In this document: positions 1 through 5,673 of the stretch, piece after piece
Position numbering within the stretch: the stretch's first letter is position 1
Layout of the letters: every line of letters starts with the position of its first letter
From: Halieaceae bacterium
Lineage (GTDB): Bacteria > Pseudomonadota > Gammaproteobacteria > Pseudomonadales > Halieaceae
Length of the DNA: 5,673 nucleotides
NCBI GenBank assembly: GCA_009886815.1
Contig: QXYP01000040.1
Coordinates: 1-5,673 of the forward strand
Reading direction: 5' to 3'
Program-made: the position numbers and the translations under genes
The notes under the pieces: model-generated
Database searches by the model: none
Told to the model about the DNA's origin: nothing
Seen by the model: only the letters and a program-made list of their open reading frames with translations

Positions 1-31
1 TGTAACCGGCGGGACGTGCCACAATACGCAT

Positions 32-817
32 ATGGATGAAATCGAACACCAAGAGTTATGGGCTGCTGAACAGCGCCGGCGAGGCATGTTGGCCTTGCTC
101 GATGTGCAGCCACTGGTGGCACGGACCAGTCCACCCGGTGCTCGCGCTGTCCAGCCGCTGACTGCACCCCCTGTAGATGTAACCTTCCCAGAAGCCGATT
201 GCGTCACACCTCCACAGAAAGTGGCCGAGGGGCAATCTACACAACCTGCTGGCGCTCAAATTTCTGTATCAGCCCGGTCAGCCCAAGGCGAATCTGCTAA
301 GGCATTAGGTTCCTCGGCACCGAGAAGAACCCAACGCGAGATAACGTCTGGGGAAGTTTCCACCGAGGCTGAGCGTGAAAGCTTGGCTGCGGGTAGCGAA
401 GCCGTAGCGTTTCAGTTGCTCATTGTTGAAGCGGGCGCCTGGTTATGGCTGGAGCAGCTTGACGATAACTTGATTCGGCGAGAGCAATTGCAGCTGGTCG
501 AGGGTATGGCGAGGGCCATTACTCAGGGCACTGTTAACCTGCGTCACCATCAGTTTGATTGGCCTTTGTCGAATCACGCACACTTACCTAGGGATGCCGA
601 GTCTGCAAAACAAAGTGTTGCGGGTCAGTTGCGCCGTTTAGCCCGAGAAAGGCAAGCCTTGGGTATGATTCTTATGGGGTCATCCTGTGAGGCGTGGGTA
701 AGTGTACCGCCCGCACTCACTCGGCTTAATATTCCCTCCACATTATCGATGTTGGAGAAGCCCACGCTCAAACGAGCGGCATGGCAGGTACTCAAACCCT
801 ACAGTCCTCAGCCTTAG
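32..817 (+). CDS. holD: Putative DNA polymerase III psi subunit (divergent HolD-like protein)
   Basis: Psi links chi (HolC) to the DnaX clamp-loader collar and so connects the replicase to SSB in the cytoplasm. Three stretches resemble E. coli HolD. Residues 15-31 (RRRGMLALLDVQPLVAR) match its N-terminal RRDWQLQQLGITQW region, which binds the DnaX collar. Residues 216-222 (GSSCEAW) match GSHCNSW. Residues 234-254 match its PALTDLRANPTARAALWQQI segment, with shared Pro, Leu, Lys/Arg-Ala-Ala and Trp positions. At 261 residues it is almost twice the E. coli length (137). The excess is mostly a Pro/Ala/Ser/Thr-rich, probably disordered stretch at about 32-120. The following gene is rimI, as in E. 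coli. A long 'cryptic' psi next to rimI has been described in Pseudomonas aeruginosa. The start at 32 is the first ATG, but the frame is open to the window edge and there is no good ribosome binding site, so an upstream start cannot be excluded. The family call is inference from remembered motifs. Confidence 0.72.
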   Translation: MDEIEHQELWAAEQRRRGMLALLDVQPLVARTSPPGARAVQPLTAPPVDVTFPEADCVTPPQKVAEGQSTQPAGAQISVSARSAQGESAKALGSSAPRRTQREITSGEVSTEAERESLAAGSEAVAFQLLIVEAGAWLWLEQLDDNLIRREQLQLVEGMARAITQGTVNLRHHQFDWPLSNHAHLPRDAESAKQSVAGQLRRLARERQALGMILMGSSCEAWVSVPPALTRLNIPSTLSMLEKPTLKRAAWQVLKPYSPQP

Positions 818-835
818 AAGCCTCAGTGGTAAAAC

Positions 836-839
836 GGAG
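836..839 (+). promoter_or_regulatory. Ribosome binding site of rimI
   Basis: GGAG lies 11 bases before the GTG at 851, in the 33-base gap after the stop of the psi-like gene. It supports the GTG start, since the next in-frame ATG (residue 30) would remove the N-terminal part of the acetyltransferase fold. The spacing is slightly long, so the site is moderate in strength. Confidence 0.5.
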
Positions 840-850
840 CAGGTGTTTTC

Positions 851-1303
851 GTGGGTGCACAGCCAATACATGAAATCGCTAGGGAAAAGCTAAAACCGCT
901 TTATGAGGGTTCGGGCGGCCCATCACTGAACTTTTTGATGGATCTCATTGCCAAGCCCACGAGTACAGCTTGGTATTGGGAGGATCATGCCGAGGCGGTT
1001 GCCAGTGCTTGGTTTACGCATGTGGGTGACGAAGCTGAACTCATTGACATCCGCGTTGCCGAAAATAAGCGTCGCATGGGGCTTGCGGCGGCGTTACTGC
1101 GGTTTGCACTGGAAGCGCTGATGGGCAATGGATTGACCGTCTGTAGGCTTGAGGTGCGCCAGAGCAATCAGGCTGCCAGAAAGCTATACGAGAGTTTGGG
1201 CTTTGAGGTTACCGGTCGGCGCCCCAACTATTACCGTGTTCAAGAGGGCCGGGAGGATGCCATTCTTATGGCTGTAGATATTAAGGCGATACCCAAGCTA
1301 TGA
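851..1303 (+). CDS. rimI: Ribosomal protein S18 alanine N-acetyltransferase RimI
   Basis: RimI is a cytoplasmic GNAT enzyme that transfers acetyl from acetyl-CoA to the N-terminal alanine of ribosomal protein S18. The protein has 150 residues (E. coli 148). GNAT motif A is visible at 64-84, with the acetyl-CoA pyrophosphate loop R74-R-M-G-L-A79. The RimI signature follows: LEVRQSN (100-106), LYESLGF (112-118), RRPNYY (123-128) and GREDAILM (133-140). By alignment with enterobacterial RimI, the catalytic base is E101 and the general acid Y113; both are present. The start is a GTG. The N-terminal 45 residues are more divergent and lack the Phe-Pro-Trp element of E. coli RimI. It follows the psi-like gene by 33 bases, and its TGA overlaps the next ATG, so the three genes are probably one transcript. 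The family call is firm; another GNAT substrate is possible but unlikely. Confidence 0.95.
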   Translation: MGAQPIHEIAREKLKPLYEGSGGPSLNFLMDLIAKPTSTAWYWEDHAEAVASAWFTHVGDEAELIDIRVAENKRRMGLAAALLRFALEALMGNGLTVCRLEVRQSNQAARKLYESLGFEVTGRRPNYYRVQEGREDAILMAVDIKAIPKL

Positions 1304-1695
1304 ATATTCTAGAGACCGATCACTGGTGTGCTTTGCTTCCCCCCGAATGGTCGGCAGATTATGACGACGATGTGGTCAGAATTAGCGATGCCGATGAAGT
1401 GGGGGAAATTGAGGTGACGACCCTGTGCAAAGACAGCGGGATGGTCACGTCATCGGAGATCACGGCGATGGCAAAGGATGAGTCTCCTGAGGTCGGCAGC
1501 TGGCAAAGTAGTGAGATTGGTCAGTTCACCGGCGTCACAGGAAGCTTTCTCGATGAAGACACCCATATTCAAGAGTGGTACGTGTCAGCTAATGCGGTGC
1601 TGCTTTACATCACCTACGTTTGTGATGCTGAGAATGCGGGCATGGATGACGCCGCCGTGATTGAAATTTTGGGGACTTTGGTCGTCGCAGACTAG
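1300..1695 (+). CDS. Small acidic protein of unknown function, coupled to rimI
   Basis: I do not recognise this 131-residue protein by name. It has 28 Asp/Glu against 3 Lys/Arg, so it is strongly acidic. No signal peptide or membrane segment is visible, so it is probably cytosolic. The layout is an early LPPEW (13-17), a Ser-rich middle with a likely helix (50-60), QEWYV (91-95), a hydrophobic strand at 98-107 and a C-terminal amphipathic stretch ending near ILGTL. This order (Leu-Pro-x-x-Trp opening, late aromatic strand, closing helix) loosely recalls the Mog1/PsbP/DcrB-like fold; that is inference from pattern only. Tryptophans are at 9, 17, 68 and 93, cysteines at 10, 43 and 108. The ATG shares bases with the rimI stop (ATGA), and the nearest purine-rich site (AAGG at 1283) is 13 bases away, so translation probably depends on coupling to rimI. 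No function is assigned. Confidence 0.8.
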   Translation: MNILETDHWCALLPPEWSADYDDDVVRISDADEVGEIEVTTLCKDSGMVTSSEITAMAKDESPEVGSWQSSEIGQFTGVTGSFLDEDTHIQEWYVSANAVLLYITYVCDAENAGMDDAAVIEILGTLVVAD

Positions 1696-1705
1696 AACCC
1701 TAGGT
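1696..1705. other. Ten-base convergent intergenic gap
   Basis: Only ten bases separate the TAG of the acidic-protein gene from the TAA of rnfE on the other strand. A tiny imperfect hairpin is possible (AACC at 1696-1699 with GGTT at 1703-1706, loop CTA), but it has no adjacent T-run on either strand. I do not call it a terminator. Transcripts from both sides probably run into the opposing gene. Confidence 0.6.
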
Positions 1706-2419
1706 TTAGGATATTTTCCCCGTTACCCGAACACGTTTGGTGCCAGCAATGACCGGCGCCCGGCGGGCCTCGGCTTTACGAGCAGCGGCATTGTCCCAGG
1801 CATTTTTGCCCGCAATGAGAAAGCCCGTCACGATAAAGGCGCCGGGGGGCAATATGGCAAGGAGTAGTGCGGGGTAGTCTGCCGATAATACAATGTGCCA
1901 TTGTCGGGCGGTTTCACCGAAAAGAAGCTGCATATTGGCAAAGAGACCACCCGTACCCAGCAGTTCACGAATGGCTCCTAAGACGACCAAGACTGCGCCA
2001 AAACCAACACCCATGATGAACCCATCGTAAATCGAAGGTAGTACCGGATTTTTCGCCGCAAAGGCGTCTGCGCGTCCAAGAATAATGCAGTTGGTAGTAA
2101 TCAAAGGCAGAAAAATGCCCAGAATTTGATAGAGCTCGTAGGTGTATGCCTGCATAAGCAGTTCAATGGCGGTTACTGCTGCAGCGATGATCATGACAAA
2201 CACGGGGAGCCGAATCGTATCGGAAACAATATTGCGGACTAACGACACACACAGATTGGAGCTGATCAGAACAAACAAGGTGGCTGCGGCTAGCCCCAGA
2301 GCATTGACCACAGAAGCAGAGACCGCTAGCAAGGGACACAGACCGAGCAGTTGTACCAGCGCCGGATTGTTTTTCCAAAGCCCATTGTGGGTCAGCGTGG
2401 CATAGGTGGGTGTCGTCAT
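1706..2419 (-). CDS. rnfE: Electron transport complex subunit RnfE (RsxE)
   Basis: RnfE is an inner-membrane subunit of the Rnf complex, homologous to NqrD. It pairs with RnfA to hold a membrane-embedded 2Fe-2S cluster that passes electrons across the bilayer. The 237-residue length fits the family (E. coli RsxE 231). Several hydrophobic spans are visible, at about 35-58, 70-90, 97-115, 132-151 and 181-204. Family motifs are [11 protein letters not shown] (24-34), [18 protein letters not shown] (108-125) and LPPGAFI (190-196). C28 and C111 align with the NqrD cysteines that ligate the cluster. C57 is an extra cysteine. The C-terminal tail (208-237) is rich in Arg, Lys and Ala and probably cytoplasmic. 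The ATG overlaps the rnfG stop (ATGA) and has a GGAG eight bases upstream. It is the last gene of the operon here; the nth gene often found next is absent. Confidence 0.97.
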   Translation of the reverse strand: MTTPTYATLTHNGLWKNNPALVQLLGLCPLLAVSASVVNALGLAAATLFVLISSNLCVSLVRNIVSDTIRLPVFVMIIAAAVTAIELLMQAYTYELYQILGIFLPLITTNCIILGRADAFAAKNPVLPSIYDGFIMGVGFGAVLVVLGAIRELLGTGGLFANMQLLFGETARQWHIVLSADYPALLLAILPPGAFIVTGFLIAGKNAWDNAAARKAEARRAPVIAGTKRVRVTGKIS

Positions 2420-3072
2420 GGGCCAGTCTCCACGGCAGGGTTTTCAGCCACGTCTATTTCAAACAGCTGGGCTCGATGCAGCGCTTGATATTCGAGTGTG
2501 CGACGAACGGCAGCCACAACGGCTCGAGGTGTGACCGTAGCGCCGGTAAATTGGTCAAAAGCGCCACCGTCTTTCTTGACGCCCCAGTCGGGCTGCGAGG
2601 GCGAAATGAGTGAGCGCCCATTAAAGCTCAGCATCCAAGGTGACTTTCTGGTATCGATGCCATCGCCCAGTCCTGGTGTTTCTTTATGTGATACAACTCT
2701 GGCCCCAGCAACCGTTCCATCGGCGGCGATACCCACGATTAGTTCAATATCTCCGCTGTACCCGTCTCTTGCCGTAGCCGGCAAAATAATGCCGACAACC
2801 TCATCGTTAAGGCGCACGGTATAGCCACTGCGGTCACCCCGTAGCTCCAGTAGTGGGGTGTTGGCCTTGAGGGTAAAACGATCGTCAATGAGGCTGTTGT
2901 TATGGGTGTTGGCCGGAAAAATTTCCAGCAGTTGTCGCGCTTCGGCGGCGCGCACCGAGCGTTCAATATCAGCTTTTGTTGTATTCCACGTCCAGGCGAT
3001 CAGCGCTGCTGCTAAGGCCGCGAAAATGCCAAGGAAAAGCGCTGAACGTGAAATAGCGCGGGTGGCTTTCAC
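2416..3072 (-). CDS. rnfG: Electron transport complex subunit RnfG (RsxG), covalent FMN protein
   Basis: RnfG is anchored in the inner membrane with a periplasmic FMN-binding domain. It is homologous to NqrC and takes part in electron transfer within the Rnf complex. The 218-residue protein has one N-terminal membrane helix (about 9-29) preceded by Lys/Arg residues, then a soluble domain. Residues 173-179 (DQFTGAT) match the ApbE flavin-transferase recognition pattern D-x-x-(S/T)-G-A-(T/S), so FMN is expected on T179 by phosphoester bond. The conserved [13 protein letters not shown] segment lies at 128-140. The start is GTG, not ATG: it lies seven bases after a perfect AAGGAGG and overlaps the rnfD stop as GTGA. 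Its own TGA overlaps the rnfE ATG. The ApbE transferase needed for maturation is not in this window. Confidence 0.97.
   Translation of the reverse strand: MKATRAISRSALFLGIFAALAAALIAWTWNTTKADIERSVRAAEARQLLEIFPANTHNNSLIDDRFTLKANTPLLELRGDRSGYTVRLNDEVVGIILPATARDGYSGDIELIVGIAADGTVAGARVVSHKETPGLGDGIDTRKSPWMLSFNGRSLISPSQPDWGVKKDGGAFDQFTGATVTPRAVVAAVRRTLEYQALHRAQLFEIDVAENPAVETGP
2428..2431 (-). promoter_or_regulatory. Ribosome binding site of rnfE
   Basis: Read on the minus strand, GGAG lies eight bases before the rnfE ATG, inside the last codons of rnfG. It supports the start that overlaps the rnfG stop. Confidence 0.55.
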
Positions 3073-4100
3073 TGGTCTTCCTCCTTGGTCGGTTTATGAC
3101 CGTAAGTAACGGGCCTCGTGTATTGATCGATAAAAGGCGCTGCAAAATTAAGAATTAAGACAGCAAAAGCCAGGGCATCAGGATAATTTCCGGCGACTCG
3201 AATGAGGTACAACAGTACTCCCACTAAAGCGCCAAATACGAAGCGGCCACGGTTCGACGTTGCACCACTGACCGGATCTGTGACAATAAAAAATGCCCCA
3301 AACATGGTGGCACCACTGAGCCAATGGAATAACGGCGATCCGCCGCTTTCCGAGCTGCCGCTGTCGAAACCGATAGCCGCACAAAGTCCCAATGTGAGAA
3401 GCATGGCGATGGGTGCATGCCAGGTAAAGATACCTCGGTAAATCAACCATGCACCACCCGCTAGAAACGCGATATTTACCCACTCCCAACCTACGCCCGC
3501 CCACTGGCCAAACTGGGGTGTGTTGCTAAAAAGATCGTCGAGCAGTAGCCCTTTATTTTGGCGCAGGATATCGAGTGGCGTCGCCATGGTGACACCGTCA
3601 TAGCTGGCGGGAACGAACAGGGCGGTCAGTGACTCGGTAACGCCGGGTATCTCGCCCAGTCCCCGGGGAGCCTGCCAAGTAGACATTTGCAAGGGGAATG
3701 AAATCAGCAGTACGACATACCCGACCATGGCAGGGTTGAAGGGGTTGTAGCCCAAACCACCAAATACGTGTTTTCCCAAAATCACGGCCGATAAAATGCC
3801 CGTCGCGATAAGCCACCAAGGCGCATAGGGGGGTAGTGCGATGCAGAGCAGTGTCGATGTTACTAGCACACTGTAGTCTTGCAGATAGGGCTTCGGGTTA
3901 CGGTCTCTCAGGCGCAAAGCCATAGCTTCGAAAGCGAGTGCCAATAGGCCACCGAATACAATATTGAGTAGTGTGCCTGGCCCAAAAAACCAGGTTAAAA
4001 CTGCGATACCCGGCAGCGTGGCCAGCAATACGGCCTGCATCACCTGAGTGGTGCTGAGTGGGCTGTGGCCATGGGGCGAGGTAATACGGAGGAAGCTCAC
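3069..4100 (-). CDS. rnfD: Electron transport complex subunit RnfD (RsxD), membrane flavoprotein
   Basis: RnfD is a polytopic inner-membrane subunit homologous to NqrB that carries covalent FMN and forms part of the ion-translocating core. The 343 residues fit the family (E. coli 352). Hydrophobic segments lie at about 21-40, 43-63, 78-93, 95-110, 122-139, 206-222, 228-246, 262-275, 286-303 and 306-325. Family motifs include GGLGYNPFNPAMVGYVVLLI (114-133), GWEWVN (204-209), LSGATMFGAFFIVTDPVSGA (261-280) and NRGR (283-286). DGVTMATPLD (168-177) aligns with the flavinylated segment of E. coli and Vibrio RnfD (DGISQATPLD in E. coli), making T174 the expected FMN site. Methionine replaces the usual glycine of the ApbE pattern; E. 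coli has glutamine there. A second, canonical-looking motif DPVSGAT ends at T281. The start is GTG, seven bases after AAGGGAG and overlapping the rnfC stop (GTGA). Its own stop overlaps the rnfG GTG. Confidence 0.97.
   Translation of the reverse strand: MSFLRITSPHGHSPLSTTQVMQAVLLATLPGIAVLTWFFGPGTLLNIVFGGLLALAFEAMALRLRDRNPKPYLQDYSVLVTSTLLCIALPPYAPWWLIATGILSAVILGKHVFGGLGYNPFNPAMVGYVVLLISFPLQMSTWQAPRGLGEIPGVTESLTALFVPASYDGVTMATPLDILRQNKGLLLDDLFSNTPQFGQWAGVGWEWVNIAFLAGGAWLIYRGIFTWHAPIAMLLTLGLCAAIGFDSGSSESGGSPLFHWLSGATMFGAFFIVTDPVSGATSNRGRFVFGALVGVLLYLIRVAGNYPDALAFAVLILNFAAPFIDQYTRPVTYGHKPTKEEDQ
3080..3086 (-). promoter_or_regulatory. Perfect ribosome binding site of rnfG
   Basis: Read on the minus strand this is AAGGAGG, the full anti-Shine-Dalgarno complement, seven bases before the GTG start of rnfG and inside the 3' end of rnfD. 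It decides the GTG start and probably offsets the weaker initiation codon. Confidence 0.85.
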
Positions 4101-5638
4101 GAATCAGCTCCCTTGTCACTCGCATTGTCTTTTTTAGCTTTGGCTCGGGCGATAGCGGCTGCGACAGGGTCGTCGGCACCACCTTCAGCGGCCTTTTGTT
4201 CAGCGGCAGCGCGGCGCGCTGCGCGTTGGGCTTCCCGTGCAAGGGTTTCTTGCTCGAGACGCTCTTGGCGGGCTTCAAAACGGTCTCGAGAGCGGTCCGA
4301 GCGTATTTTTTCACTCTTCGACTCTCTCATCATGCCCTTGGCCGCACGATAATACTGCACCAGAGGGATATGACTGGGGCAAACCCATGAACACGCACCG
4401 CACTCAATACAGTCTGCCAAATGGTGGCGCTCTAGCTGCTCCTGGTCTTTGGCCCGGGCATACCAATAGAGCTGTTGGGGTAGTAAAGAGGCCGGGCAGG
4501 CCTCTGCGCAGAGTCCACAACGTATGCAAGCTTGTGCTGCCGGCGGCGTTGGTAGTTCCTGTTCTGTGGGTACAAGAATGCAGTTTGTGGTTTTAACAAT
4601 GGGCACTGCTGCAGATTCCAGAGCAAATCCCATCATTGGTCCGCCGTGAATGAGTCTGCGATTGTCACTAGGGTCAAAGCCCGCAATTGCCAGTAAATAC
4701 TCAATGGGCGTGCCCAGTCGGGTGCGGTAATTACCGGGCCGCGTCAGTGCGCGACCGGTTAGAGTGACAATACGATCTGTCAGCGGTTTGCCCAAACAGA
4801 TCGCGTCCCGGGCGGCGACTGCCGTCCCTGGATTTTGGCAAACAATACCCAGATCCGCGGGAAGTCCGCCTGCGGGCACTTGCTGACCGGTCAAAATTTC
4901 AATGAGTTGCTTTTCGCCCCCGGATGGATATTTGGTGGGGAAGGTCATGACTTCACAGCTACCGTCAGTAGCTTTCACGGCTGCTTGCATGGCCTCAAGT
5001 GCTGCTGGCTTGTTGTCCTCTACAGCGAGAAGAATTTGCTCAACACCCAGGATATAAGCGAGTATTTGTGCGCCTTCGACAATGCCCACAGCATCAACCT
5101 GCATTAACGTGTCGTCGGCGGTAATGTAGGGTTCACACTCGGTGCCGTTAATGATTAGCGTATGCAAAGGCAGGCGGTCCCGGGCCATTAATTTGACGGC
5201 GGTTGGAAATCCAGCTCCGCCCATACCGGCAATGCCGGCTGTGCGGATGCGCCCGATCAAGGATTCGGGTGTTTCTGCTCGCCAAGCCTCGCAGCCTGCA
5301 GACGCCACCCAGCGATCTTCGCCATCGCAGGCCAGTTCCAGACATAGGTTGTTCAATGCTGAGGGATGGGGGACGGGGCGCGGCTCTATAGCGACCACGG
5401 TGCCCGATGTGGGAGCGTGCAGGGGCACACTAACCATGCCATCTGCATCGGCGAGAAGTTGCCCGCCCAGAACTTGATCGCCCGGCTCGACAAGCAGACT
5501 CGATGGCTTACCAATATGCTGTGATAGCGGCAATACCAGTGACGGAGGCAGCCCCGCGTCTAACACGGTTCCCGGATTTGAGAGGTGCTTTTCCTCCTCC
5601 GGGTGAATGCCGCCGTGGATATTAAAAACGCTATTCAT
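4097..5638 (-). CDS. rnfC: Electron transport complex subunit RnfC (RsxC), iron-sulfur and NADH-binding protein
   Basis: RnfC is the peripheral cytoplasmic subunit that exchanges electrons with NAD(H) and passes them to or from the iron-sulfur chain of the Rnf complex. Its N-terminus has the family opening NIHGGIHPEEEKHLS (6-20), followed by a barrel-sandwich region around 45-85. The NADH/FMN-binding core (about 120-330) resembles respiratory complex I NuoF/51 kDa, with the glycine-rich GIAGMGGAGFPTAVKL (135-150), NGTECEPYIT (164-173) and PSGGEKQL (238-245). Two 4Fe-4S motifs follow: C371, C374, C377, C381 and C410, C413, C416, C420. The tail from about 435 is charged and Ala/Arg/Glu-rich, probably helical, ending with one AAAIARAKAKK element (493-503). 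At 513 residues it is much shorter than E. coli RsxC (740), whose tail carries several such repeats. The ATG overlaps the rnfB stop (ATGA) without an obvious ribosome binding site, so coupling to rnfB is likely. Confidence 0.97.
   Translation of the reverse strand: MNSVFNIHGGIHPEEEKHLSNPGTVLDAGLPPSLVLPLSQHIGKPSSLLVEPGDQVLGGQLLADADGMVSVPLHAPTSGTVVAIEPRPVPHPSALNNLCLELACDGEDRWVASAGCEAWRAETPESLIGRIRTAGIAGMGGAGFPTAVKLMARDRLPLHTLIINGTECEPYITADDTLMQVDAVGIVEGAQILAYILGVEQILLAVEDNKPAALEAMQAAVKATDGSCEVMTFPTKYPSGGEKQLIEILTGQQVPAGGLPADLGIVCQNPGTAVAARDAICLGKPLTDRIVTLTGRALTRPGNYRTRLGTPIEYLLAIAGFDPSDNRRLIHGGPMMGFALESAAVPIVKTTNCILVPTEQELPTPPAAQACIRCGLCAEACPASLLPQQLYWYARAKDQEQLERHHLADCIECGACSWVCPSHIPLVQYYRAAKGMMRESKSEKIRSDRSRDRFEARQERLEQETLAREAQRAARRAAAEQKAAEGGADDPVAAAIARAKAKKDNASDKGADS
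4108..4114 (-). promoter_or_regulatory. Ribosome binding site of rnfD
   Basis: Read on the minus strand this is AAGGGAG, seven bases before the GTG start of rnfD and within the last codons of rnfC. It supports the GTG that overlaps the rnfC stop. Confidence 0.75.
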
Positions 5639-5673
5639 GCGGCGGCACGATCCGTAGCGATAAGGTCTTTTCG
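5635..5673 (-). CDS. rnfB: 3' end of rnfB (RsxB), partial
   Basis: Reading in from the right edge on the minus strand, an open frame gives RKDLIATDRAAA and then TGA, which overlaps the rnfC ATG as ATGA. The same kind of 4-base overlap joins every later gene of the operon, and rnfB is the standard gene immediately before rnfC. RnfB is the ferredoxin-like, multi-cluster membrane-associated subunit of the complex. The identification rests on position and junction type, because the twelve visible residues of the C-terminal tail are not diagnostic and none of the cluster-binding cysteines are in the window. Confidence 0.8.
   Translation of the reverse strand, partial: RKDLIATDRAAA

Noticed and set aside
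20..34. CACAAT as a possible -10 box, and CATATG as abutting divergent starts
   Set aside because: CACAAT matches only four of six bases and its -35 would lie outside the window. The minus-strand ATG at 31 has no ribosome binding site and only ten codons are visible, so neither can be supported.
702..893. A 63-codon plus-strand open frame bridging the psi-like gene and rimI
   Set aside because: It overlaps the conserved C-terminus of the first gene and the start of rimI in a different frame, with no recognisable content.
1696..1706. AACC-CTA-GGTT hairpin as an intrinsic terminator
   Set aside because: Four base pairs, low stability and no following T-run on either strand.
2498..2824. A 108-codon plus-strand open frame opposite rnfG
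   Set aside because: It is antisense to a well-supported RnfG coding region with the FMN motif, has no good ribosome binding site and no recognisable domain.
3898..4314. A 138-codon minus-strand open frame spanning the rnfC/rnfD junction
   Set aside because: It lies in another frame across the RnfC tail and the RnfD N-terminus, both of which are clearly real. Its Lys/Arg/Pro-rich product is what the repetitive Ala/Arg codons give when shifted.
4237..4596. A 119-codon plus-strand open frame opposite the iron-sulfur region of rnfC
   Set aside because: It is antisense to the conserved cysteine motifs of RnfC, which fix the true frame, and its composition is arbitrary.
5223..5241. Short inverted repeat CCGGC-AAT-GCCGG in rnfC
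   Set aside because: It sits inside codons for the conserved Gly-rich nucleotide site of RnfC, has only a five-base stem and no T-run, so codon choice explains it.

Overview
The window looks like ordinary chromosomal DNA of a gammaproteobacterium, probably a Pseudomonas-like or marine (Cellvibrionales/Alteromonadales-type) lineage. This rests on the RnfB-C-D-G-E order, the close resemblance of RnfE, RnfD and RimI to their enterobacterial and pseudomonad counterparts, and a moderate GC content. The exact genus cannot be told from the sequence. Coding density is close to 100 percent. I see no mobile element, CRISPR array, rRNA or tRNA, and no sign of recent horizontal transfer.

Left part, plus strand (about 32-1695): a three-gene cluster. 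First is a 261-residue protein that I interpret as a divergent psi subunit (HolD) of the DNA polymerase III clamp loader. It is recognised by an N-terminal collar-binding-like segment and a C-terminal signature, and by sitting directly before rimI as in E. coli. Next is rimI, the N-terminal acetyltransferase of ribosomal protein S18. Last is a small, very acidic protein of unknown function whose start codon overlaps the rimI stop codon.

Right part, minus strand (5673 down to 1706): the 3' portion of an rnf (rsx) operon. It holds the last 12 codons of rnfB, then complete rnfC, rnfD, rnfG and rnfE. Every junction is a 4-base ATGA or GTGA overlap, so the operon is probably translationally coupled throughout. 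The products form a membrane complex that moves electrons between ferredoxin and NAD(H) and couples this to ion transport across the inner membrane; the E. coli version (Rsx) keeps SoxR reduced. The expected cofactor sites are visible: two 4Fe-4S motifs and a glycine-rich nucleotide/flavin site in RnfC, covalent-FMN threonines in RnfD and RnfG, and the membrane cysteines of RnfE. rnfA and most of rnfB lie beyond the right edge.

The two operons converge with only 10 bases between their stop codons and no convincing terminator. I found no previously undescribed system. The points most worth a second look are the divergent psi-like gene, the uncharacterised acidic partner of rimI, and an extra flavinylation-like motif in RnfD.
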